Assembly: GCA_008638375.1 (NCBI GenBank)
Contig: CM018051.1
Span: forward strand, 7,408,418-7,472,417
Direction of reading: 5' to 3'
Length of the DNA stretch: 64,000 nucleotides
Origin: Nyssa sinensis
Lineage: Eukaryota > Streptophyta > Magnoliopsida > Cornales > Nyssaceae
The notes under the pieces: generated by a model
What the model was told of the DNA's origin: nothing
Databases searched by the model: none
The model's input: only the letters and a program-made list of their open reading frames with translations
Shown: piece by piece, positions 47,055 through 59,676 of the stretch
How positions within the stretch are numbered: the stretch's first letter is position 1
How the letters are laid out: the number at the start of each line of letters is the position of its first letter
Position numbers and translations under genes: made by a program

Positions 47055-48747
47055 AATATATTCGTGCGACTTTTCTGCAAGCAGCTTTTTACTCCCAGAA
47101 TTATTATTATTATTTTTCAGTTCCTCCTCCAATTCAGGAAGGCATGAGTTGAAACTTGAAAGTGATATATGGCATTGGAATTAAATTCCTTGAATGGAAT
47201 AACATTGCAAGAAATGCATATACTTTTTGTACTGGAAATTGCTTCCAAGTTGAATATGAAACTGCTACCAGTTTTGGAAATTGAAATTGATTTAGTAGAT
47301 TCTAAAGGAAAATGATTATAATGAACTTGTATATGCTGCAATGTTGTATTCTTCTGATGTGTACAACACCACAAAAAGGATGCGCGCACACGAGTGAAAT
47401 CGAGGTATTTACAACATTGACTGTCATCTTGAATCTGATTTTGAATATTTTTTTAAATACTTTTGCTTCAGGGTATTCACAAAAGCAGTGATGGGAGCCT
47501 CATGCACTTTTACTGCTTCAGGATTGGTAAACAAATCGAGCTGCTCTTGACTTGAACTTGGTTCACAAGTTTTTTTTTTTTTTTGCCAAGCAAACGAACC
47601 AAACTTAAGCCTTGCTTCATGTTTAAATAACTGATGCCTCGCATGGCAAAAAGCAACCTATGTTCCATGCTGTCTGGATATGGAGAAGTTTGTTTTTGCA
47701 TGGATTAGGTGTTAGCTGATTGTCATGAATTCATTCGAATTCTTAATGACTCGTTAATGATCCGAATTTCTTTTGACATGTTTTGTTCGAGTATTTCTAG
47801 TTCGCTTCATTTCTTATTTTGTAATTTGTATATATAAAGGTGTTTTTAGAAGTCCTTATGAGATGAGAGCCGACTTTGTGTGAACTGTCAATAGGGAGAA
47901 TTTTTTTTTTCTAGATTTGTGAGTGTTTTGTTTTTGTAATCTCTTTAATATATAATGAATTGATTATCGCGGACCGTAGACATAGACATCTTACTAAATT
48001 ATGTACATCTTGTGTCTTTTCTATTTTTTTTAGATTGATTTATTATTTATTTTTATTGCTTTTGTACAATACTACTTCAGTAGACCCGGCCTATAACATA
48101 ACCCCACCAATTATCTCTTGCTACCTAAGTAGGATGTTGCTTTTTTTATGGTCTCCAAAGAGCTGACATCGTAACCAAATGGCACAATGTTATCTCGTTC
48201 ATGCATGCAAAAACTTCTCCTGGACAAGAGTCAACATTCCCACTGACATTCAGTTTTTTTACATACAAAGTTCCCCACAATGTTTAAACCTTCTCATTCT
48301 TTGAGAGTATTCTCTCTCAATAGCTTCAGCACCCTGAAAATTCAGTTCTATCAGGATGTATATTCATACTAGTGCCACCTGAAAAAAATTTCAGAGAAGC
48401 CAAATAAGTCCAAGCATACTGTGAACAATTAAGAATATGGTAAACTTCCTGGAATTTTGAAATTGCACTTTGCCAAGAAAGTACATAGAAATTTTCCATT
48501 CTTCTCAATTCTCATACAAACCAGAACTAGCCTTTATGTTGAGCTTACAATAAAGAGATACCATTAGTAAGGTCATCAGGGTTAAACATCTCTTGTTTCT
48601 TAAACCAATCTAAAATAGTTGAGGAGCAATCAAAGCTATTGAAGTTGAAAGGTTGTTCTGACACCCATTCTGGTCACATCTTTGCTACTCTTTCTTACCC
48701 TCAAGAAACTGTCTGAAACTCCTCATCCACAAACAACTTTCCATCCT
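47055..48747. other. 3' flanks of the convergent TatD and CP33 genes
   Basis: The stop codons of the two genes face each other across about 1.7 kb. This contains presumptive 3' untranslated regions and AT-rich DNA, with no further gene recognised. Confidence 0.55.
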
Positions 48748-51426
48748 TTAGCTGCCAATGCTAGTAAGCATTTCACTGCTGTCAATATTATTTTCTGAGT
48801 TTCTTTCGATTGATGGACGAGGTCTAGGAGTTGCTCTTTCCGCAGCCAAATTCAATCGTAAAGGCCGCCCTTCCACCTCCTAATTTTAGAATTACATAGA
48901 AATAAATTATATATAAAATTATCACTAGAAAGGTTACACATAGGGCTATATATGAGTCGAGCTGAGCAATGGGTTGTTCAAGTTCAGGCTCTGCTAAAAT
49001 AAAAAGCGAGTTTCAAATTTTGTTTAAGCTCTGCTTATTAATTTCTCGAATCCGATCTTGAACGAGTCTCTAATTGAACCGATCGCGAGGTGAGTTCGAG
49101 TAGTTTGATTTTTTATGTAACATTAGACCATTTAATGGTTTATCGAGCTGAAACTCTAGTCTAACTCAATAAATTAACTGAGTCTCAAAATATGTTCAAG
49201 CTTGGCTTGTTTATCTCTCGAGTCGAATCTTGAATGAGCCTCTAACCGAGCTGATGAGGAGCTAAGCTCGAATAGCTTGGTTCGTTGAATAAGCCCTAGT
49301 AACATAAATGTGAATTATGGTTCAAAAGTAAGCCTTACCACTTCATTCATGGCATTGAGGGCAGATTGCACCTCCTCAGCAGATGCAAAAGTGACAAACC
49401 CAAAGCCTCGAGATCTTCCTGTGTCCCTGTCATAGATGACCTTGGCGCCTAATAGACCCGGCTGGTCTGCAAAAACTTCTTTAAGCCCTTGGGAAGTCAG
49501 GTTCCAGCTAAGGTTCCCTGCATAGATTTTATGAGGGCTGTCTACAAAGCCTTGGTAGCTGCTTTGGATCTTCGGTCCCATTACTTCCCTTTCACCTCCC
49601 CTTGGTACTTCAGGAAAGTTCACCTTCACAGTTCGGCCTCCGATTTGCTGTTGCCCATGCCAAAACCAGTAAATTAAAATAAGAACATTGTTTCAATTAT
49701 TTGCAAGAAATTCAAAGCTATGTTGGGGATGGCAAGAGAAATCATGGTACAAGATTGCACTAAACTTTTATTAACCACAACTGTGTAGCACAAGTGTAGG
49801 ACACGGCAGGGTCACACTAAAGATGCACGAGGAACATGGATATGAGTCATAAGACACAACACAGGAATGCTGACTTGAACAATTCTCAGAAAAATAGTAT
49901 ACAGTCACAATAGTGACATGGCAATGATACACAAACACACATTAAACTTGTTACGTTTAGCACAAATTAATTCTGATTGATATTCTGTGGTTTAACATAA
50001 TTTGTAACTTACAAATCCTAAAAATCAATTATCACTTATTTAACCCCTATTTATAAAAATTTGAGATACAAGTGACCAGCTGAAGAATTTAAGATGCAAG
50101 AGAAAATTAATAAAAAAAATCCTACATCATTCAAAGATTACAATCATATATATGAATATCTATATTTACTTTGTACCTATTTTTTCATATGCACGCATGG
50201 AATTCTGATTCCTCCCCTCTCCCTTCTCTTCATCCTTTAATATAACCTTCTCTGTTCTCACTTGTGATGCTTTTAAATATGGTCAAATCTATTACTAAAT
50301 TTGAGGTGTTTGGTCACACAACAGGAGTGCACATGAAGTGTTGCAAAGTTGCTCCTTGTGGGTTACTGTGGGCTTCATCATCTACATTAGGAAATTTCAC
50401 AATTCTTGCAGCACTGTCTTTGTCAGTTTTCAATCATCATTTGATCTAATTTTCTACAATTTCCAATTTCTATTTCACAACACTGAAAGAATTACATATC
50501 ACACCTTGATATAAGTTTTTCTGCTTAATTTTTTATCTTGTTATCATTGTTTTATCCTTAAAAAATTTTCTGGTAAAATGCAGTGCTGAAAACTGAAATA
50601 GTAATTTAAGCAAATGACCGGCAGATAATCAATTGGGTGTGTGTGAAATACACACACACACACATATAATTATTTATCTATGCATTCATGAAAGGGTATA
50701 AGGACAATGTGAATAAAACTGGCACTTACAGATCCATCAAACATCCGAATTGCCTCTTTTGCTTCTTCAACACTCCCCATCGTCACAAAAGCAAATCCCC
50801 GGCTCCTATCTGTAACTCGATCATAAACAATCTGCTAAAATACTGAACAAATTAAAAAACCCAAATACAAAATCACACAAATTCCAGACTCACATTGAAA
50901 AAAAAAAAAATGAAAACCCAATCGAATTGAAACATCAAGAAAATCTCAGAACCTCCACAGAAACTACACGGCCGGTCTCGGCGAATACGTCGGCCAATTG
51001 GGACGAAGTCATGGAATATGGCAAGTTGCCCACGTATAGCCTACCAGCTTCAGCTGAGTGTGCCTTAGTCTGTTCATCATCATCTTCTTCTTGAATTTCT
51101 TCTTCTGGTTCTGTTTCTGTATCTGTTTCTGGTATTTCTGTGTTTTGGGTGTCTTCAACCACGTCATTTTCGAAATCAGCCGAAGCTCGAAAGAGGAAGG
51201 AGCGAGAGAGGAGAGAGACATGAGGAGAAGTGGGGAATTGGGTTTTGATTTTGAGAGATAGTTTGGGTATTGGTTTTGATGCGAAGGGTGTGGGGATTGG
51301 AATGAAAGAGAATTCAAAGGGTAGGTTTGTGGCTGTGGAGATTTTGTTGCAGAGGTGAAGTGAGGCTGAAGAGGAAGTAGCCGTAGCAGTGGCAGCCATG
51401 GACATGGAGAGAGAAGAAGCTGACAT
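48748..51426 (-). CDS. CP33: 33-kDa chloroplast ribonucleoprotein CP33 (two RRMs)
   Basis: cpRNPs bind and stabilise chloroplast mRNAs and assist their editing and splicing. Four exons join in frame: 51426-50953, 50831-50730, 49647-49339, 48879-48748, giving 338 residues. Residues 1 to about 80 are Ser/Ala-rich and basic, a likely plastid transit peptide. An acidic run (about 95-120, with [13 protein letters not shown]) is a cpRNP hallmark. RRM1 has RNP2 LYVGNL (about 129) and RNP1 RGFAFVTM (169-176); RRM2 has RNP2 IYAGNL (233-238) and RNP1 RGFGFVTF (272-279). The linker [18 protein letters not shown] is typical of CP33. All splice sites are GT-AG. The third intron carries a dispersed repeat. 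I see no damage and consider it a functional gene. Confidence 0.95.
48941..49298. repeat. Dispersed TIR-type repeat, copy in the third CP33 intron
   Basis: It begins AGGGCTATATATGAGTCGAG and ends AGCTTGGTTCGTTGAATAAGCCCT, so AGGGCT is inverted at the two termini. It includes GGGTTGTTCAAGTT and CAAGCTTGGCTTGTTTATC, matching the family at 46490-46850 in the same orientation. No coding capacity. Confidence 0.6.
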
Positions 51427-51480
51427 TTTGCTCGGAACAAAGCGTTTAAATGAGCTGTGGAGATATTATTGGGCGAGCTT

Positions 51481-51568
51481 CTGAGAAGTGGGATTTTGGA
51501 AGCTGAGGAGAATTAGAGAAGGAGCTGAGAAGTGGGATTTTGGAAGCTGAGGAGAATTAGAGAAGGAG
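51481..51568. repeat. 44-bp tandem duplication upstream of CP33
   Basis: Two identical 44-base units containing GAGAAGTGGGATTTTGGAAG and ending GAATTAGAGAAGGAG lie 55-143 bases upstream of the CP33 start codon, in its leader or core promoter. A third partial repeat start follows. Confidence 0.9.
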
Positions 51569-52639
51569 CTGAGAAGATAAGGGATAAGGTAGGTTGGTTG
51601 GTTTTTTTCCCAGGAAGAATTACAGTTAGCATTACCCTAACCTCTTTCTTTTATTTATTTATTTATTTATTAAAGTTTATTGACTTCTAATTTCTTTACT
51701 AAGAAATTTATTATTAATTAATCCACGCGAGTTATATTTTTGTTGTAAAAAATATTTTTTTCTTTTTTTTTTTATTATAAAGTAATATATAGATTATGTG
51801 TTATTTTTAATATATTTTTTAATAACTAATTTATCTTTTTATGTTATTAGATTGATTTTTTTTATTTGTTTCTTCATTGATTAATATTATTTTTGATTAG
51901 GTTTTTATTTTTATTTGAATTTGAATACATTCCTCGTGTATTTTTTATATCATTGACTTTGAATTTTTGAGCTTAGTAACCTCTTTGTTTTTTTTTCTTT
52001 CTATTCTCTTCTGCATTGCGAATTTTCTTATTTATTTGAATCTTATAAAAACTTTTTTCCTTATCTTCTTTCTTTTTTACTGCTATTCCAGTTTTCGTTT
52101 ATGTTAAAATTTGTTCATCGAATTTTTATTTATAATCAGAATCATTTTGTATTCTATTCATAATCAGGTATGTGAGTACATATATATATATATATTGTTT
52201 TTTTATATTAGTTTTCTGTTTATTATACGCATTATATTTATAATTTTTTTCATACAATTTTTATATTATTTACATATTATTTTGTTAATTTTTCATATTT
52301 TTTAGTTTATATAAAGTATTATTTTATTGTATAAAAATTCACCCTTTTTTCTTTTCAAAATTTTAATGATATTCAAAATTATTGAGATTTAGAAACTCTA
52401 ATTTCAGTGCCAAAAATGGAAAGATTAGTGGATGAGATTGTAGTTATCTTTCTAAGTAACGAAAATTTCTCTGTTGTTGTATGGCTAGATAGGGTTATTT
52501 TTATTTTTTGGTACCTTTTTTTTTAGACTATATTATTTATAAAAGTCAACTGAACTTCTTGGGTTATAAGAATTAGCATTGGACTCTATTATAATTAAAA
52601 TGTTAATGAAAAATTTATAATTGAATAATCATTTTTTTA

Positions 52640-52740
52640 ATATAAAATGAGAAGAGAGAGAATCGAACTCACGCCAATGACATAGAGGTGGGTACTTGCA
52701 CCACTCGGCTAGAATCGTAATTCTACCCTAACTTTTTATA
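52640..52740 (-). mobile_element. tRNA-like SINE fragment
   Basis: On the minus strand, box A-like TAGCCGAGTGGTGC is followed after about 35 bases by box B-like GAGTTCGATTCTC. The fit to Pol III promoter boxes is good, but no complete tRNA cloverleaf forms by eye, so a SINE is preferred over a tRNA gene. Confidence 0.5.
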
Positions 52741-53340
52741 GATTGCCAAAAAAATTTATTCATTGTTATGTCACTACGACCACAATGATTATGTAGAGTA
52801 ATTATGGAGTAGACCGGTTCATAAATTGATGAATCAAATAAATTATTGCTTGTCAATCAAACTCAAAACATTTTTTGATCTCTTTAAAGTCGGATTACTA
52901 GATAAGAAATCATTTACATGTTACATTATGATTAATCCGATCCATGAATCAGGTTTATACGAAAATTTCTCCACTTCTTTGGGAGAACTTAACTAATTAT
53001 ACTAAATATGGTATAAATGACCATATTTTCCTTTTGGTAAGATAACTTCATCATTAGATTTTTTTCTTCTTTTATTTCGAAGTAATATGTTTGAATAAAA
53101 TTATTGTTATAATTATTTGTCTTGAACCGATAATGTTTACATATTTTATGCCAACACATGTTGGTAGCGTATCTAATAATTATAATTAGAGGGACAAAAT
53201 GCACAAAAATGTAAGTCTTCAAATTTAGAATAATTCTATGAATATATGATTTTTTTTCAAGGAAACTAATTTCTATTTTTTAAAAAAATTTAATAAAAAA
53301 ATATAATTTCAAGATTTTTGTTACTTCCCCTTGCCTCCAT

Positions 53341-53378
53341 CATTGCACGTGAGTCACGTGACTACCGCATGTGCAATG
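53341..53378. promoter_or_regulatory. Palindromic G-box cluster
   Basis: CATTGCAC (53341) and GTGCAATG (53371) form an inverted pair enclosing two CACGTG G-boxes (53346-53351 and 53355-53360). CACGTG is bound by plant bHLH and bZIP factors. It is about 1.9 kb upstream of CP33 and 1.8 kb downstream of NF-YA, so its target, if any, is unknown. Confidence 0.4.
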
Positions 53379-54027
53379 CACATAGTTTAGGGATCCCTCA
53401 ACTTGTTTTCCCTTTTCAATGCCACCAAAGCAAGGTTAGCACAGTAAATATTAAAAAGAAAAAAGGGAAGGAGGGACAATGATAGGTTTAAAAGTTCATT
53501 TTATTTTATTTTTAAAAGTGGAAGGAAATTTTAAAAATAATTAAAGATTAGTAATTATTTGTTTTTGGTCTTTATTTTTTTAAGCATAATTAAAATTTTA
53601 TTTTAGCTTTTTAATTCACGTAATAGGATTTCATTCATTTTTTATTTTTTTTATATTTATCCTTTTCAAATCAAAACCTTATTATTTTAATTCTTTTCCT
53701 CTGCTAATTATCTAAACAAGAAGTTACACTATCTCCTTTCCTGTCTTATATTTTCACCCTTTTCTTTTATTTTCTCTCGTACTACTAAATGCATTGTCTC
53801 ACATTTCCCCCCTCAAACTCAAAATCCTATCAATGAGGCAATGATATTCGTTGCATTGCAATGGGCTGATTTTAACATAAATATGAAGTAATAGCATCCC
53901 ATCCAATTAAACAAAGAAAAAACAATAATGAGCACATTCCCTTAGATTTTTGAGTTGCCTGTAATAGTTTTCTTTAGTAAATCAAATTTTTACCAACACG
54001 GATGATTCAGTGGTAAGGAGTTGAGTA

Positions 54028-54524
54028 GGAATGGCTATGAGACGGGGTGATCCTTTCTCAACCCCGATTCCGTTTATATTTTTTATTTTCGACCCCACTC
54101 CGTCCCGTTTAAATGTTTACCCCTACCTCATTTATATTTTCCGACTTCACCCTGCCCTATCCCAAATCCCGATATATATATATATATATATATATATTTT
54201 AAGTAAGTTAAACCTTTTATTTTCATAAATAAATAATTTTTTTTTTGCCAAAATAACTAATACAAAAAAAATATGAGTGTGATATAAAAAACTTTAAAAC
54301 TAATTTTATATAGTATTATTTATTAGTAAATATAGTGTATATAAAAATAAATAAAAAAACTTAATATATAAACGGGACGGAAGTCGGGGCGGGGTCGAGG
54401 TGGGGTGACTATCCCTGAAACCGACGGAGTTTTAAAAGCCATACTCCGATCTCGTCCCGACCTGTTTATGAGCACCTCATACTCGTTTCATTAGGAACGG
54501 GACGAGACGAGACAAATTGCCATC
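54028..54524. mobile_element. Non-autonomous TIR-like element
   Basis: Imperfect inverted ends (AATGGCTATGAGACGGGG on the left; GATGGCAATTTGTCTCGTC read inward from the right) enclose repeated GACCCCACTCCGTCCCG and CGGGGCGGGGTCG text, with a TA microsatellite in the middle (54173-54196). The composition fits a recurrent plant MITE, but I see no clear target duplication. Confidence 0.45.
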
Positions 54525-55008
54525 TCCAAATGTGAGATGTCATCAACTCAAAAACAGAAATGAAAACACCAAAAAGAGGAAAAAGGAGAACTTTGGAATT
54601 GAGCCTTGACCAATCTTTGACAGGGCGAAATGTTAAAGAGAGATTATGATTTTCTCTTTGGGCGATTGAAGTAAAAGCGTATCTCAATCTACATGTAGTG
54701 ATAATAAGTAATGCATGATGGAGACAAAATAAAGATGAAAGCGGATTAACTTAAAAAAAAGTTTTACAGTACATTACTTCAGTAAAGAGTCTGAAATTCT
54801 GCGTGTAAATAACAAACTTCAACAACAAAAAAACTTCTATATTTTTCAACATCACGAACACGAAATCCGATTTTTAAGGTCTAACTAGATAGGGGGAACA
54901 AACCTATTTATAGTATTGTCCATGTTTTACATGCATTTGAGGCTCTTGCATCTCTAACCACCCCAAGACGGCAAGACTGCGTGGAATGGCAAAGACAACC
55001 TCAATGCA

Positions 55009-55029
55009 TAGCCAAGAATGATTTGCCTT
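55009..55029 (-). promoter_or_regulatory. miR169 target site 3' of the NF-YA stop codon
   Basis: The plus strand reads TAGCCAAGAATGATTTGCC, nearly identical to mature miR169 (CAGCCAAGGATGACTTGCC as I recall it), so the minus-strand NF-YA transcript carries the complementary site. It lies about 123 bases past the stop. miR169 control of NF-YA through a 3'-UTR site is well established in plants. By eye the pairing has about one G:U and one or two mismatches. Confidence 0.85.
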
Positions 55030-55151
55030 TTGATAGCACAACCAAATGGTGGGACAATCTAAGCAGTACAGAGCTTCTCCATTTGGTTGCAGCAAGGATG
55101 GGGTCTGGTGCCAACAACTTAGAGACACTGACCCCATTTATCCCCTCGCTA

Positions 55152-58100
55152 TCAAACTTTGAGGTTGCAGCAATTGTCTGCTGCTGTACCCCACTTACTG
55201 GGCATGACAATACTATGCCCGGTATTCATCATGTGAGAGAGAGAGTGGGCAGGTTTCCGGAGAATATTGATCGGAAAGCAATCAAGATCTCCCCTGGAGT
55301 ACATACTAGTCACCTCTGATCCAGAATGATTTGAGCTGCTGCCATTTGTTTCCTTAGGCGAGTTCAAATTTCCGCTATCATATTGGAGAACTTCAGAATT
55401 TTGAGATCCAGTGGGCTGACAAAATTTTCCATCCCCAGACATTTTCATGTCGGTTCCACCCTTGTCACAGTTCAAATTCTTTAGGTTCAGGAAACGACCT
55501 CCACAGCCCCTTGGACGGCGCATTGCATGGAGATGGCGTGACAGGTGCAAATACGGCTGTGGAACAAAACCAGAACCCAAATTATACCAACCACGGGGGA
55601 GATGGGATTTGCATTACCAAGAGAGGGAAAAAAATAAAAGAAAGAAAGAAAGAAGAGAGAGAACTCATCAAGGAAAATATGAAATATTATAAGAATCAAA
55701 TTTTAATTGAGGGATCACTTTTAGTATTGGTCCACAATAAGATATTGTTAATTTAATAAAATTTTAGTACACATGAAAAACTGAATTTATTGGATATTTG
55801 AAATGGCTTGACAACATAATAAAATTAAGAAAAATAAAATAAAAACGATGATATGAACCTAATGTTCTTAATGTAACATCACGATACGCAATTTAAGTTT
55901 CCATAATTCACCCAATCAAATTGTCCAAATTCCCAACCATCAAAACATTCTTATGATTGGCAGGATTAGTCTGGTAATTGGCAACAGAAAGACTGATGGT
56001 TCTGTCAATTAGGACAATGGTATCACTTTGAAATTAGGCTGGGAAATTTTCTGTATTATGGAAAGTCTTCAGGGGCGGGCCCTAAATTATAAGCTTCAAT
56101 AACATATGATGCAGACATGACGCAAAGATCCCCACAAATATAGCTTCCAAATCTGTCAGGTCATATATATGTTGGTACTGTTTTCTGAGAGAGTGGAAAT
56201 ATAATAATTGCTCAGTGATAATACTGAATAAACGGATTATACCTTACGATCTCTTAGCACTTTATTCTTCATTTCTGCCTTTGCACGGGACTTTCGGCGT
56301 CTGATTATTCCATGGTACTGCTTAGCGTTTACATATATAGGTCCATCATGAGAGGTCAGCGGAAGCATAATGCGGCCCTAAATCATTGTGAAAAGAAAGT
56401 ATGTAAATTTGTAACTGAGTCTAGATTTTTACTTGTTGCCAGTCACCAGCGAGTTAAGAGCAAAGGCTGGGCATATCCCAAAATAGTTTTTGGAGAATAA
56501 AGACAACCGAAATACAAAAAGTACACCAAAGTGACATCAAACATAAAAAATCATAACAATGGAAATAAGTTATTTTATACAAGGTTATTCAATAATAAGC
56601 CTTCTAATATTATATTCCAAGTTCCATTTCACATTTGAAGGTCCCTTTTTCTTTTCGGTTGGGGGGGGGGGGGGGGGGTGAGGGTGTGTGTTTTAAAAGG
56701 GGGGAACTTTTATTGGAAATCAAGAATAAAACATGCGAGAATAACACATTCCTCTTGCATCATTTTGCCAACAAATTTGTAATACAAGTGTCGGATGTGA
56801 ACCGGGTCCATTGACCAAGCATGGACTCGGCCAATTAAATCATGCTATGTGTACATGTTATCAACTTTTTAGGAGATGAAAAAGTTGCTTTTGTCTTCAT
56901 AGCTTAAAATGGTTGGCCTAAAAATTTCTCATCATAGACAACAGAGGAACTGTTATGCAAACGGAAGCAAGAAACGAAATAAAGAAGTGCAAAATCGAAA
57001 CAAACACAGTAAGATAAAGAACACAAAATTTATGTGGTTCAACAAAACCTAAGTCCATGTGTAGCGATGATCAATCCACTCCAAAATCAAATGGGATTAT
57101 AAGAGTAAAAACACTTACAAACCCAAAAGCTCCTTACACCCAAAAACTTCTCACAAAGTGGCTCCTCTCTCACACAATGATCTCCTCACGCAACCCTAGA
57201 ATAACACTCGTATAGGTAACGAAACTACCAAATCCGAGTCCAAGTCTGTGTAGGAAACCTAACACGCGTCTAAATGGGGAAGCCTCTTTTGTTTGGATGT
57301 GACCCAAATCTCTGCTTGGATGGAGAAACCGGTCGACAAAAACCGGGTCAAAATTTTCCCGGGGCAGCCCGTGGCAATGGTGGGAAACCCATAGATTGCT
57401 CATTTTTTGGGTTGCATCGGGTCATAAACGGGTCAACAATGATCTAGGTGAATTCATGACACCCACTTAACAGGAACATTTCCAGTGCTGCCCTCTCTTG
57501 ATAAACAGCTAAAGTTTATGTGCAGGTGTTGGCTTCACGGTGGCAGTGGAGTGTGGACTAACTCCACTGCTTTGAATTTGCTAATTAGCTACCTGCTTCG
57601 AACTCCACTGTAGTTCTTTTTTAAAACCAAGTTTAACATTCCTCACTTAAATTGCATTTTTTTCCTCAATAAGATGCTTTTGTGTTTTTCAAGGCATATT
57701 ATTTATTCCAAATTTCTTATTAAGGAATTTCATATAGGATTTTGTTTTTCTTGAATCAGTTAAAGGATTAGAATACCAGGAACATCTTTCTCCATGCATG
57801 GGCCATGGGTTGGACAAAAGAAAACCTGAATGCAATCCAGGTAATGCTCCTCTCCAATTGTGAATCTTGTCCAATTATTTTAAAGACAATCACCCACCAT
57901 AAATTTGGTTTTGGGGTTCGTTAATTTGTATTCTTGTAGGGATTAATTGAATCCTATTTAATTTTTAGAAAGTCTCCTCTGAAACACACTTATCTTTGAG
58001 AAGTTTTTATTTCCTTTAGACATTCAATTTTCTAATGATTTATTTTTCACTTGTGTATTCCTACTCTGATTAGTATTTGGAATTTCAGTTCTATTCGGCT

Positions 58101-59634
58101 GTTATATCTGCTAGTTTTCTTTTTAAAAAGTTACTACTTGCCTAGAAAAATAAAGATTTCACAAATAATGTTAAAACAAATTTAGATTAAAGTTGAAGAC
58201 TTTATTTCATTCATTTTTTGAGTTTGATCTATCCCCACACTATATTCTTCTTTTTCTTTATAAGGTTAAAACAAATCTAGATTGAATTTGGAGAGCTATC
58301 TAATGTTATTTGTGCAATTGTACCAATTGTTTTTCAATAACCAGCCTTCTTTCTCTTTATTTTGTTGAATAAGGCTCTAACTTCAATCCTAAACCTCTTT
58401 TATCTTTAAGACTAACTCTTATTCATAATCCAAAACCACTCAAGTCTTTATTAAAGTGCCCAAACAGTAAACAAAGTAGTTGCTATCTAGAAGCTCTACC
58501 GGTTTACTTTTCTGGTTATCCAGCAACTTACCCTTCAAAACCTGATCTATTCAATCCAGATTTATATCAACTATGAAATTCCCTACCACCTTAACAAACC
58601 CTCAATCCACAAGTTGTCTAAAGTCTAACCTTAAGCCCTTCCAGAACTCTCTGATGCATACCCGATATCGCTCCAAGCCTGCTCGCGCATCAACCCTCTC
58701 TGTAAAGCCCTTATGATATCTTTCGATATCAACCGGACCCAAATGCTCTCTGGATGTATCGCCGGCAGTACTTTTTTCTTGAATGCTGCTTTAATTTGCT
58801 CAAATTGCGCCTCTCCAATCTATCTCTCGACATTTTTTGACAAAAGCACGAAATGGGCTTGATTCGTGTACGGTGTGTTAAAAAACAAACAAGGCATTAA
58901 GTTTTTAGAGCATCATGTCGTAACACAAAAACAGTCCTTGCTTAGACTAAAAATAGATATCGTTAGTTTAATAATTTCCTCAAGTATGGATGAAGCTCTT
59001 AACAATGGAAATGTAAATTTGTATATGAGTAAATTATCCTTTCACAAATTGACATGTATACTATCTAAGAAGAATGGATATGGACATGGGACATGGGACA
59101 CGGGACACGGGACACGGATACGATACGACATGGATACGCGGACATGGATTTAAAAAAAAAGTAGGATATGAATATGTCAGAGACACGTTGAATATATACA
59201 TTTTAGATGACTATATAATAACAACTTAATATTATTTCACTCAAAATTGGTATAAAAATACACAACTCACGACAAGATTATTAATATATCAAAATAACAA
59301 AGCCAATAAAATAAAATTTAAGAACTTCAATAAAGCATCAACATACATGATTCCAAGTTTCAAAATAAATTTGTTAACCACAATATGTGTGGATAAAGTG
59401 GAGAAGAAGAGAGAAAGAGGGAAAAAAATAAAAAAAATGTGTCCCCAACGTGTCCGAAATTTAAAAAAATTTGACACTCTTTTTTCACTTGTCCAAGCAT
59501 GTCCGTGTCCAACATGGATACATGATGCAAAATAGAGTGTCCATGCTTCATAGTATACTATAATACAAACCGACCTTGAAGTAAGTGGTCTAGTTCATCA
59601 TAATATTTTATTATGAAGTATGGAAAAAAGTATT

Positions 59635-59676
<42 letters not shown>

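Larger units (their letters stand above)
51600..54025. other. AT-rich intergenic between CP33 and NF-YA
   Basis: No gene recognised. Separate entries cover a SINE-like segment (52640-52740) and a G-box palindrome (53341-53378). Confidence 0.5.

Noticed and set aside
52640..52740. tRNA gene
   Set aside because: Pol III boxes are present but the arms of a cloverleaf do not pair by eye.
55447..55692. Plus-strand frames across the NF-YA last exon
   Set aside because: Shadows of the minus-strand NF-YA exon, whose conserved motifs and splice sites are clear.
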